A DNA stretch of 64,000 nt. Source: Bimuria novae-zelandiae CBS 107.79. Its lineage: Eukaryota > Ascomycota > Dothideomycetes > Pleosporales > Didymosphaeriaceae. Position 1 is the stretch's first letter, and every line of letters begins with the position of its first letter. Positions 54,950-64,000 of the stretch are shown here, piece by piece. A program made the position numbers and the translations under genes. Under the pieces are notes generated by a model that did not search any database, had not been told where the DNA came from, and saw only the letters and a program-made list of their open reading frames with translations. The stretch is taken from assembly GCA_010015655.1 (NCBI GenBank), contig ML976681.1, forward strand, positions 706,819-770,818, read 5' to 3'.

Positions 54950-55522
54950 CCGGGGTTTTCAGGGGGCCTATTTTTTCCAGGTACATGGTGGATGTTATTG
55001 GTTTGCGGAGTTTGCTATGTGTTTGGTTGTTGATAATGTTTTGCTGCTCATATTTAACTATAAGATTGTGTACCAACTAGTTTTGTTCCCTATATTTGAT
55101 AGAGGGGCTACACCATTGTTATGGTGCCATACCGAAACACTGTCGCGTTTGTTGTTTCCACCCTCTGTGCTGCAAACGCCACGAAAGACGCTTGCTTTTC
55201 TTTTATTGACTTCAACGACCTGAACAGATCATGCGACACACGGCAACCAAGAGACGCACAATAATCACAGATAAGGCCCCGGTACGCGCTGTAAAGAACC
55301 GAAATGTCGATATGCAGGGTATATGTGATGATCGTGAGTTCGTTACGTGCTATGGGTTTATGACTGTTCTTGCCACGATCAAGACGATCGCTCCGGGGCT
55401 GTTCCTCGCTTCCAAAGAATTCTTAAACAGACACCAGAAGTTCCAAGCACCATTCCACATCTCCAACCCATAACTCTAGAACGCAAGAAAGCAAGTCATT
55501 CATTCAGGCGCCCGATGCTTGC
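54950..55522. other. Intergenic between convergent genes
   Basis: Joint 3' flank of the coiled-coil gene (+) and the multi-TM gene (-). It is AT-rich near 55010-55090. No gene is seen. Confidence 0.45.
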
Positions 55523-56759
55523 TCACTTGACCTGCACCATATGTCCATTAGCCTGCACCGGAGCCGGGACGCTATTATACACGGGCTGCTGTTGGTAATA
55601 GTACTGCTGAGCCGGCTGTCCGCTATATGTGTACTGTTGCTGAGCAGTCTGCCCGTTATACGCATACTGTTGCTGCACCGGAGCATACACGGGCATTCCA
55701 GATGCGGTGTTGTTATACGCCGTTTGAACCGCGTTCGCATGCTCCCAGGCCCGTGACGTGCTCAAGAAAATGAGAAAGATGTACGAGAACAGCTGGAAGA
55801 TGCTGTTGAGGTACGAGATCGCGACCCATGTATTTTCCGTGATGTTCGAGCTATTAATGGGATCGAGAGTGGCGGCGTAAGGGATGAGCTGGAAGATGAC
55901 CCATAGGAGCATGGAGAGGAAGAGTGCTACTGTCCAGATCAAGATATCCTATAGCTTTGTCAGTGCATGGAATTTTGAGGAGGAGGCAGGAAAGACCTAC
56001 GCCTGTGAGAATGTTCCGAGACCGCATGCGGGTGATTGTTGCGATGGCAAGCCCTCCGGCGGCTATTACGCTCAATAGGTAAAGCGCCCAATACGCAACG
56101 GCGTACTTCTGGTAGCTCATGGTGATACTGTAGAAGCGGTCGGATGCTTCGGAGGACTCTAAGGAGGCTAGCCCTGCGTCCGTACGGCTCCAAGCCATAT
56201 AACAACTGAGGCCGATGTACGCAGCAGTGAGCACGCCCATGACGCCAGTGATTGCAAGGGTGAGGATCTGGACAACTGACTTGCCCGAATTGAGACGTCC
56301 GATAAGTAAGGTGTTGAGACCCCAGACAACAATGACCAGTAGTAGGTAGTTGCCGAGACCGAAGAAAATATTGAAGGCAAGCTGGAAGTAGGAGTAGTTC
56401 CCGACAAAAACAACATTGCATTCGAGCAGAGTGACGCCAACTACAAGTAAAACATTGCCACTACACCATGTTAGCAAATCAATCCAGTGTTCATAACGAG
56501 AATGGGCGGCGTACATTATCTGGCATAACACAGACAGCCAAAACAGCGGCCCTGTCAACTTCTTCTGTTTCACTTTCGCTCGTAGACAGCAGAAGGCAAT
56601 GATCAAACATATAAATAAGAACAAGAAGAGGGCGTAGTTGACGTAGTATGCGAGGGGAGTTGAGAATCTGCTCCCTTGAAGGAAACCAGGGCAGCCACTG
56701 GGTCCGTCGCTGCCTCCAATGCTAGAGCCTCCACCGCTGCTTCCACGTCTCGGGGCCAT
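55523..56759 (-). CDS. Multi-TM membrane protein with QY-rich tail, family unknown
   Basis: Start ATG at 56759 (MAPRRGSSGGGSSIGGSDGP). About seven hydrophobic segments follow, among them YYVNYALFLFLFICLIIAF, GNVLLVVGVTLLE, LGNYLLLVIVVWGLNTLL, ITGVMGVLTAAYIGLSCYM, AYWALYLLSVIAAGGLAIAT and, after intron 55949-56000, ILIWTVALFLSMLLWVIFQL. The tail is rich in Gln, Tyr and Ala (APVQQQYAYNG, QYTYSGQPAQQYYYQQQ) and ends HMVQVK. A second, stop-free intron is likely at about 56463-56516 (GTACGC...GCTAAC...GTGTAG, 54 nt). Topology resembles 7-TM proteins, but no receptor motif is recognised. The protein is otherwise intact. Confidence 0.8.
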
Positions 56760-57239
56760 ATTCGCTTTGCCGTCGGTGTTCAGTCAAAGCACTGTCGTGC
56801 TCGTGAACGTTCAAATGTCGTCGCAGAGAGGTCGAGTCGCGAAAAAGACATTTCGTTCCACTGCAGCCTCGTCGCGTATTATACTACACACGTGCCTTCA
56901 GCACTGCCACCTATTTCTGTGGTGTGACTGGTGTTGTGATGCAGCCTTCTCGTATACTCATTTGTCTAGCGAATCACCGCAAGGTTGCGTCCAGGTACCA
57001 AGGCTCTGCTAAGCGAACTGGCCACCTTTGGGGACCATCGACTGGCTCGCTTTCAAAAAGAGCCAGGGGCAAGCTTGCCCTAAGACTCGTTGGCCCCAAG
57101 CCACCACCTCTCCTGGTTTAAGGAGGACTGTGCGACGATTCTCGTTTCATGGGGGCAATGCGAAGTACGGTGAGTGCTCCGTTTGGCGATCTTAGGGATA
57201 CCTAGTGAACGCGGACACCATAGCAGCTCTATAATAAAC
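56760..57239. other. Intergenic up to the transposon nest
   Basis: Promoter flank of the multi-TM gene. It has normal base composition and no gene. The repeat block starts at or before 57240. Confidence 0.45.
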
Positions 57240-57278
57240 GAGGCTGTAGAGCCACATACAGTTGCTATTATTACGAGA
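57240..57278. repeat. Dispersed repeat shared with the pogo element at 9275-9313
   Basis: Starts gaggctgtagagccac, like 9275 onward, and continues with tgctattattacgaga against agctattatcgcgaga. At 9275 this lies just inside the left terminal repeat of the first pogo element. Here it lies directly left of a Tc1-like insertion, so it marks the edge of a second, related pogo copy into which the Tc1 jumped (inference). Confidence 0.6.
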
Positions 57279-57283
57279 TTCTA

Positions 57284-58600
57284 CTGTGGTATCAGGCAAA
57301 AGCGAGGTGAGTGGCCCGCGCACAGCAGGGATGCCTGACTCGATACAAAACGGACGCCACTAAACAGAAATACCATTAGCTCTATGTAATTTATATGATA
57401 ATGCTTGTACCTCTGTCGTGTGCTGTCCACCACAACATCACCACAATGTCTCCCCTATCAACACTAACTCGTCGATACCTCACTCGCGACCAACGCCTCC
57501 AGATACGCACCTTACGTCTAGCTAGGCACACTTACCTATTTATTACTAACCTTCTTAAGGTCTTAAAGAGATAAGTTACCTACGTAATTACTAGCGCACG
57601 CGTTACGCTAAAGAAGCGCACTAGTTATCTACCTTCCCTTATAAATAAATAAGTAGACTAGCTTAAAGAATTTATTAAATCCTTTTAAAAGGGGAGGTAG
57701 ATAAGTTTCTTACGCCTTATAAAGGGTCCCTTTACTTACTAGGGCGTTAGTAAATACGTAATTTAGAATACTTTATAAAGTAGAGGGTATACTTACTACG
57801 TTACTCTTGCTAAGCCTCTTCTTACTAAAAAGAATTGTTAGCTACGCCTCGCGTAGGTAAAAGCTTACGCTAACTAGTCTCCCTAGTAGTAGTATACAAT
57901 CCTCTAGAGTAACGAAACTTAGGTAACTAGTAACTAGTATTATAAGAAGTGGGTTACTAGGCGCCCTAAAGAGGAATTAGATCCCTTCTATGTCGTTAAG
58001 AAACTACGTAAGAAGCGTAGCTAGATGTTCTAGAGTTACTTCTTAGGTACGACGAAGGGGCCGTTAGTGTTTTAAAAGAAAAAATAGAAGAGTATTAATA
58101 AAGAGAGCTATTATAAGAGAGTTATACCTTTTATTTATAGATAGCTACGCCTTAATCTACATCTTTAATTTATATAAGATAGCGCTCCTAGGCACGCTAT
58201 TACTTATATAATTAAAAAGCTTTAATTAAGAGGAATTTATTCTATCTTTTAGCCAGCGTTCTCGCCAGATCTCAACCTAATTAAGGTAGTGTAGAATAAG
58301 ATAAAGGACTATATTAAGCAGTATTATTTTAATCTACTTAGGGGTAAGTAGCGTACATATAGCTAGCTACGTAATATTATACAGGAAGCGTGGGACTCGA
58401 TTAGAAGTAAAGTATTTAGGGAGCTCGTTAAGAGCATGCTAGCTAGATGCCAGGCTATAATTAATGCGAAAGGTAGTCACACTAGGTACTAAAATTTATA
58501 CATAAAAGAGGACAAGCGTGCGAAATTTACATGGCTCGGCATCTTGGCGACACCCCTGTTGTGCGCGGGCCACTCACCTCACTTTTGCCTGATACCACAG
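57284..58600. mobile_element. Tc1-like transposon, RIP-mutated, 1.3 kb
   Basis: Imperfect inverted repeats of about 48 bp (57284-57331 and 58553-58600, beginning CTGTGGTATCAGGCAAAAG) are flanked by TA (57282-57283 and 58601-58602). On the plus strand a transposase can be traced from 57447 (LTRRYLTRDQRLQIRTLRLA) through pieces such as a WSDETW-like site, a QDSAPRH-like site and SPDLNPIKVVWNKIKDYI. The frame is full of TAA/TAG. The inner 1 kb has almost no CpA or TpG, whereas both ends are normal. Confidence 0.85.
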
Positions 58601-58604
58601 TATA

Positions 58605-59265
58605 GCAGAGTACTATATTAGTCCTTGCGATTAATTTGCACTATTAAATCTATCTAAAAGCATGATGTTGCGGCGGCTGCGTGTAGATTTGGTTGGGGCA
58701 GCAGATGCGCCCTCCAAGGCCTCCCCAACATCTGCAGCATCAACAACACGTTTCTAACGCTTTCTGCTCTGTGGGAGTGGCTGAGAGGCCTTTCTCTTAC
58801 CCTTTTGGGATAATTGTAGAGCTTTTTCTGCGTCGCGGGTAGACTTCTGGGCAGCGCGCTGAGCTGCCTTTTCAGCCTTCTCCTTCTCCTTCGCCTTCTT
58901 AGCTGCCTCTCGCGTAGCACGCTTTTCCTGCTAGATCTTTTCCTTATATAACTTAGCTACCTTCTTTAACTTTACTATTTCTGCTTTTTAAAGCTACTGC
59001 TACTTATCCTCTTACTTCTTTATAGACTAACGTACACGAGCCTCCCTAACCTTCCTTAGTAATTACAAAACTACACCCCTTTAGTACTCTTAACGTTACT
59101 AAAAATTAAGAGGCTTACTTTTTTTCTTATATTTTTTTTTGCTAATAGAGCCTCTTTAAGCCTATTAATCTTATAGTAAAGTAGCTTATTTTAAACTAAG
59201 ATATAGTAAAGTAAGTAGCTAAGTTTCTACGCGTCCTTATTATCCTAATTCTTTATTATAACGTA
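58605..59265 (-). pseudogene. C-terminal remnant of another pogo-type transposase
   Basis: On the minus strand the block 58650-58930 reads as a basic, Lys/Ala-rich helix (ATREAAKKAKEKEKAEKAAQ, then KALQLSQKGKRKASQPLP), typical of Fot1/pogo transposase C termini. The sequence upstream (58930-59265) is AT-rich and stop-filled. It shares ttgcgg(c)cggctgcg(t/c)gtag with 9384-9402 of the first pogo element. The pogo element at 59266 interrupts it. Confidence 0.6.
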
Positions 59266-61126
59266 CCTCACAGGCGAGTCGGACACACGGGCGAGTCGGA
59301 CACTCTGCCAAGACCCCACCAAAACGTACTATTAATAATACTACAACGCGATGTATTAACTACTTTATTAGTTATTATAATTAAAAAAGACTTATATATA
59401 GCTTACGCTTTAAGCTATTAAATAAGATATAATTTTAAGTTAGTAACGCGCTATAGCTATTTATAATATTTCTTAAACTATACTAAGTAACTAACGCGCT
59501 AAAAAGACCTTTTAACATAATTATATACCTAACTTAATAAAACTACTAAAGATAGAAGAGTAAGTAATTATTTAGTATATACTTAACCTAGATACGCGAG
59601 GATTTCCGCCCTAGCTTACTACTATAAAAGATATAGCTAATTTTTTACTAGCTAAGTGTTACTGCAAGTCTATTAGTTAAAACTAAGCTATAACCTTTAT
59701 AAAGCGCTAGCTAGAGCTCTAAGTTAAGTTTAATTAAAAGTATAACTATAAAAGAGCCCTCTATAAGGATCCTAAGGTTATACAGGACTAGTTCTAGCTT
59801 ATAAAGAATACTAAAGCTAAGTATAGTATCCTAGATAAGGATACCTACAATTTTAATAAGACTAGCTTTATAATAGGTATAATATTAACAGGAGTAGTTA
59901 TTATAGGTTTTAAGTATTAAAATAGGCCTAAAAGCGTGTAGCAAGGTAATTAGTAGTAGACTTTAGCTATTTAGGATATTAATATAATAGGCTAGGTAAT
60001 TCCACCCTTCCTTATCTTCTAGGGCAAGCACCACCTCTCTATCTAGTATAAAGAGAAGGATTTACCTTATAATTAGGTTATTATAGTCTCTAAGAATAGC
60101 TAGATAATAAATAAGCTTAGTTTATAGTAGCTAAAGTACTTTAACGCGCATATAAAAGGGCGTACTACTAGTAGCTATTAGCTACTTATTATTAATAGCT
60201 ATAAGAGCTATAACTTGCTCGAATTCCAATAATACTATAAGAATAATAAGATTATTACTCTCTATATGTCTCCACATTCGTCGCACCTCTTATAGCCACT
60301 AGATGTGGGGTATTTCTCGTCGTTAAAGAAGGCGTATAGGCGCCAAGCTAAGAATCTAATATATAACTATATTACGTATATTACTAAAATTAAGTTCTTA
60401 CTTTATTTTATTACTATATTTAAGGCTATAATAACTTAAAGTAATATTTAAGAAAACTTTTAAGGCGCTAGCCTTATTTCCCTTAACCTAAAAATAATAA
60501 TATTAAAGCTTAACGTCCGTCTGCGTACGCCTTCGCCTTATACTATACGTAATAGTACGTAGCAGTTACAAACGCCTAGTAATACCCTAGAATTTAGGTT
60601 ACAATCAACGCTAGTAAAGGAGAGGATCTAAAGGCACCTAAATAGTTCCCTAATAAGCCTAGTTAAGGCCTTTAAAAAGATAATAAAAGGCGTAGTAGTA
60701 GTAGCGTATAAGCTAGTATTAGCGTAAAAATAAATTACTAAGCTTTAAACTACTAATAAGGCCACCACGCGACGGAAATTATATAAAAGAAAGTAACTAT
60801 AGTAAAAAAAAGTTTTTATAGCTACTAATAGCTAGTAACTAGCTACTCTAAAGGACTTTACAGCGTGTAATAATAAAAAAAAAGAAAAAAAAAGGGTACG
60901 CGCTAATAAAAATAAATTAACTTAATAGCACTATAAATATTATAGTAAGGCTAGATATAACTTACGTACCTATAAGTAAGCTAATAAAGTAAATTCTAAG
61001 TAAATTAGTTTATTATAATTTCTTATAACTATTTATGCGCGTTCTATACTATTATGTAAAGTATAGATTTTAGTAGGGTCTTGGCAGAGTATCCGACTCG
61101 CCCGTGTGTCTGACTCGCCCGTGAGG
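59266..61126. mobile_element. Pogo/Fot1-type transposon, heavily RIP-mutated, 1.9 kb
   Basis: Inverted repeats (59266-59319 and the complementary end at about 61073-61126) are flanked by TA (59264-59265 and 61127-61128). Each holds two copies of GGCGAGTCGGACAC (some transitions) followed by ACTCTGCCAAGACC. The interior is AT-rich with little CpA/TpG. Scattered codons on the plus strand still match the transposase of the next element (GFPP-L at 59603; FNKTSF near 59852; HSSHLL-PLDVGYFS at about 60265-60320), with many stops. Confidence 0.85.
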
Positions 61127-61274
61127 TACGTTAGCTTATATAAGGTAATCTAATTTATACTAGTTAGATCTACTAAGTACTAAAGTAGAGTTCTCTCGTG
61201 ATTCCTGCTTATCTTAGGTAGTTTAGGTAAATCTTTTAAGTATAACCTCTAGGTTAAAAGGTAATATACTAGTC

Positions 61275-63115
61275 ACGTGAGCGGCAAGCGAAATGATCGG
61301 GTAAGCGAAATAATTACTCTGCCAAGACCACACCTCTTTCTACTATCTATCTTAATGTCTTAATAACCTAATCTCGAGTCGCTTTCTTGTAAAGACAGGA
61401 TTATCTTTACCCTTTAAGCTATATAATCTAACGCGTTAATAAACTAGTAACACGCTACTATAATTTATAATATTAATTAAAGTACTATTAGTAACTAACG
61501 CGCTAGAATAACTGCCTAACGCGATTACTACGCTAACTTATTAAAATTTAGCAGGCTTAAAGAGGAGGCGGTTGTACAGGGTATAAGGAAGCTTGATGGG
61601 CGAGGGTTTGCCCCTACGCTTAGCTATGTACGTGAAATGGCCAACCAACTGCTAGCTACACGTGGAGGTGGAGAGGTTGGAGAGAAATGGGCTAGGAACC
61701 TGACCAGACGAAAGCCTGAGATCAAGTCTCAGATAACCAGGCAGCGCGATCACCAGAGGGTCTTATGCAGCGATCCAGCTATTATCAGCCCCTGGTTTGA
61801 CCTTGTGCGCAACGTTAAAGCCAAGTATGGTATCCTAGACCAAGATACATACAACTTTAACGAGACTGGCTTCCAGATGGGCGTTGGAGGGTCTGTCAAG
61901 GTGGTAACAGCGTCTGAGAGGCGTCTGAAACCACTACAGGTTCAGCCTAGGGACCGTGAGTGGGCAACGTTGATTGCTGCTATCAACGCTAGAGGCTGGC
62001 TAGTCCCACCCTTCTTTGTCTTCAAAGCAAAGCACCACGACCAGGCCTGGTACCACAACCCTAAAGATTGGAGGATTGGCGTTAGTCCAAATGGTTGGAC
62101 AACAAATGAGCTTGGTCTTGCCTGGTTACACCACTTTATTCAGCATACAGAGGCCCAGACTGTAGGTAGTCACCGACTACTTATTCTTGATGGCCATGAG
62201 AGCCATAAGTCGCTGCTGTTCCAGGATCTGTGCGAGAAGAACAAGATTATTACCCTTTGCATGCCTCCTCACGCCTCACATATCCTACAGCCGCTCGATG
62301 TAGGTTGTTTTGCCCCATTGAAGCGGGCGTACAAAGAGGAAATCAGAGTCTTGGCAAACTGCCACATCAACCACATCGACAAAATGGCCTTCCTTGCTGC
62401 CTTCCAGCAGGTATATAAGGCTGCCTTTTCATCTGAAAATATCAGATCAAGCTTCAGGGCAACTGGCTTAATTCCATATAGCCCAGAGGCGGTACTATCA
62501 AAGCTTGAAGTGAAGCCTCGTACGCCAACACCACCTGCACTAGGGCCTACCCCTTGGCAACCTCAAACACTAAGCAACGCCTAGGAGATAGAAGCTTAAA
62601 CAACGCTAATCTTAAAGAGGATAAAAGACTATAAGAGTTTATTACTTAATTCTATTATTAAGATAGTACTATAGGTTAAAAAAGGGTTAACTTTAAAGGT
62701 GCACTCTTACACGTTATTTAAAGCTAGGATAGCTAACTTTAAGGCGGCTAACAACGCTGCTTTAGAGCGTAAGAAGCGCAAAAAGAAGCGAATCTAAAAA
62801 GGGGGTACCCTATCGTAGGCAGATGCGGAGGAAATTATTGTTCAGAGAGATGGTGAAGTTCAGCTAGAGGTAGAGAGGCGTGAAGAGAGGGTGCTGGCAG
62901 GTGCTGGCAGCAGGGTATTCATCGCTGCAAGAGGTGCGGTAAGATAGGGCATAATAAGCGCACGTGTAAGAAAGATTTAGTAGAAGTAGAGGATTAATTT
63001 GGTACACTATAGACTATAGTATATTATTGTAGTGTTCAGTTATTCGCGTGCAAAGGTGGAGGGCTGTATTTAGTGATCATTTCGCTTACCCGATCATTTC
63101 GCTTGCCGCTCACGT
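61275..63115. mobile_element. Pogo/Fot1-type transposon with surviving transposase frame, 1.8 kb
   Basis: Inverted repeats start ACGTGAGCGGCAAGCGAAAT at 61275 and, complementary, at 63115. Each has two copies of AAGCGAAAT. The left repeat is followed by ACTCTGCCAAGACC, the same block as in the neighbouring pogo element. Target duplication is not clear, so the ends may be off by a few bases. The middle (about 61560-62580) is unmutated, the rest RIP-like. A zinc-knuckle motif CKRCGKIGHNKRTC is readable at about 62929-62970, as in the C termini of some pogo transposases. Confidence 0.8.
61637..62584 (+). pseudogene. Pogo-type DDE_1 transposase, first catalytic Asp replaced by Asn
   Basis: An open frame of 315 codons from the ATG at 61637. 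Coding sense clearly continues upstream (GRGFAPTLSYVRE), but there the sequence is RIP-mutated. Motifs: KWARNLTRRKPEIK (CENP-B-type HTH end), TYNFNETGFQMG, PPFFVFKAKHHDQAWY, LLILDGHESHKS (second Asp) and HASHILQPLDVGCFAPLK (third Asp). In DDE_1 proteins the first motif is NxDETGF; here AAC replaces GAC, a G-to-A change, so the active site lacks its first Asp. Downstream of 62584 the C terminus is broken by stops before the zinc knuckle. The protein is very likely catalytically dead. Confidence 0.82.
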
Positions 63116-63647
63116 TATAAAAAAAACTTTTAAAATTATTTTATAGCAAATTAACGAGGTTAGAATAAAGATTTACTACTATAAACTATTATTATAGCAT
63201 CCTAAAGGTCCCGAAGAGAAGTAATATTAGTCCTATTATAGTACAGTAGGGGTAAAAAGTAAAAATAGCTATAGATAGATATAAGTAATAACTAATAGTA
63301 TAATTAAGATATCGTAATTTTAGGTTATAAGCTAATAATATGAAGATAGTGGTGTAAATAATGCTTATATCTTAATTATAAATTAAAAAGACCCTAGAGT
63401 GGATAAGAAAATTCTCTTGTGATTTTTCCATGTCGGCACAGGGGGCCTTTCTTCACGTAGGGGGGGACGTTAGTAACTTAGTCAAATACTCTCGCTCATT
63501 CGTCACGGCCTCGTCGAGCACAGCATACCCACACCTATACGCGATGCAGCTTCCTGTAATAATAAAGAAAAAAAGTTGAAATTAGAAGTCCGATATCGCT
63601 GAGCGAACTTTATAGGCATTTCATTCCCACAACCAACTCCTCGCCAC
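63116..63647. other. RIP-like AT-rich tail, then normal flank
   Basis: 63116-63400 is AT-rich with few CpA/TpG, a remnant of the repeat nest with no readable frame. From about 63410 composition returns to normal and should be the 3' flank of the gene at the right edge. Confidence 0.45.
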
Positions 63648-64000
63648 TCACGCCGCAAACACCACCCCCTCGACGCCCAGCACAAAGATCCCAATCAGCA
63701 CCCCAGGTACCACTTTCTCCGCGCGCTCCCGCTGCCCCTGCCACGCGCTCTTCACCAGGAAAATATACAGCACCGCCGCCGCGAGCGCGAGGCCCAGCAT
63801 GACCGCAAGGACGGCAAGGGTCTTTGTAGGCGCCCATGCGTGCACGAACTGTATGGTTGTGACATCCCTCGACGCTTGCTCTTCCCCTTCCTCTTCGAAC
63901 TCTGTCCCTTCCCCACCGTCTTGTGATCGCGTGTCAGGAGAGTAGGGGTACGACGAAGACGGAGATGGAGAGTGAGAAGCAGTCACCCTCCTCAACCAAT
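63648..64000 (-). CDS. 3' end of a membrane protein gene, cut by the window edge
   Basis: The frame is open from the right edge to a TGA at 63648. The visible part (about 115 residues) has a Ser/Pro-rich region (ASHSPSPSSSYPYSPDTRSQ), an acidic patch (EFEEEGEEQ), and QFVHAWAPTKTLAVLAVMLG leading into a TM segment LALAAAVLYIFLV. After a basic loop a second TM segment follows (VVPGVLIGIFVLGVEGVVFA), ending at the stop. The start lies beyond the window. The family is not recognised. Confidence 0.65.
   Translation of the reverse strand, partial: WLRRVTASHSPSPSSSYPYSPDTRSQDGGEGTEFEEEGEEQASRDVTTIQFVHAWAPTKTLAVLAVMLGLALAAAVLYIFLVKSAWQGQRERAEKVVPGVLIGIFVLGVEGVVFAA

Noticed and set aside
59140..61020. 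Many palindromic-looking TA-rich words that could suggest satellites or a CRISPR-like array
   Set aside because: No regular repeat period; explained by RIP-mutated transposon sequence in a eukaryotic genome.

Overview
The window is nuclear DNA of a filamentous ascomycete, most likely a Dothideomycete (inferred). The genes carry short introns (about 40-115 nt, mostly 47-60) with GT/AG borders and CTAAC-like branch sites. The gene families are typical of Pezizomycotina: an RTA1-like protein, a fungal-specific transcription factor, a PAS-containing hybrid histidine kinase, SYP1 and HYM1. Transposon-rich blocks show the signature of repeat-induced point mutation (RIP): CpA and TpG nearly absent, TpA in large excess. 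There is one assembly gap of 370 N (44414-44783).

Layout. 0.4-8 kb: an SS18/SSXT-like SWI/SNF subunit (-), the mitochondrial rRNA methyltransferase MRM2 (-, six exons) and a membrane/coiled-coil/FG-rich protein (+). 8.3-20.3 kb is an accessory block. It holds an RTA1-like gene whose stop codon was hit by a pogo-type transposon (9204-11308), a transcription-factor gene split by a 3.2-kb hAT element (13096-16268, perfect 8-bp target duplication), a hypothetical ORF, and a cytochrome P450 that looks like a pseudogene. 21.9-32.8 kb is compact housekeeping: a Hep59/TLS1-type splicing-associated protein, a small secreted Cys-rich protein, complex I 24-kDa subunit, HYM1/Mo25, a CDK-like kinase, and the endocytic F-BAR protein SYP1. 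34.3-40.4 kb is a ~1994-residue hybrid histidine kinase. 41.6-48.9 kb: an FKBP fused in one reading frame to a STIMATE/YPL162C-type membrane protein, an apparently recent Tc1-like transposon holding the assembly gap, a triose-phosphate-type transporter and a cytochrome b561 protein. 49.7-57 kb: a decayed pseudogene of a large fungal membrane protein, a coiled-coil hypothetical, and a multi-TM membrane protein. 57.2-63.1 kb is a nest of RIP-mutated DNA transposons (Tc1-like and at least two pogo-like). The 3' end of one more gene lies at the right edge.

The genes do not form one pathway. Themes are mitochondrial function (MRM2, NUO-24), the endomembrane system (SYP1, FKBP-STIMATE, transporter, b561) and signalling (histidine kinase, HYM1, CDK-like kinase). 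The main story is transposon impact: four gene remnants or altered genes (RTA1-like, transcription factor, P450, large membrane protein) lie in or next to the repeat blocks. All exon borders were worked out by eye from splice consensus, reading frame and family knowledge. No database search was possible.
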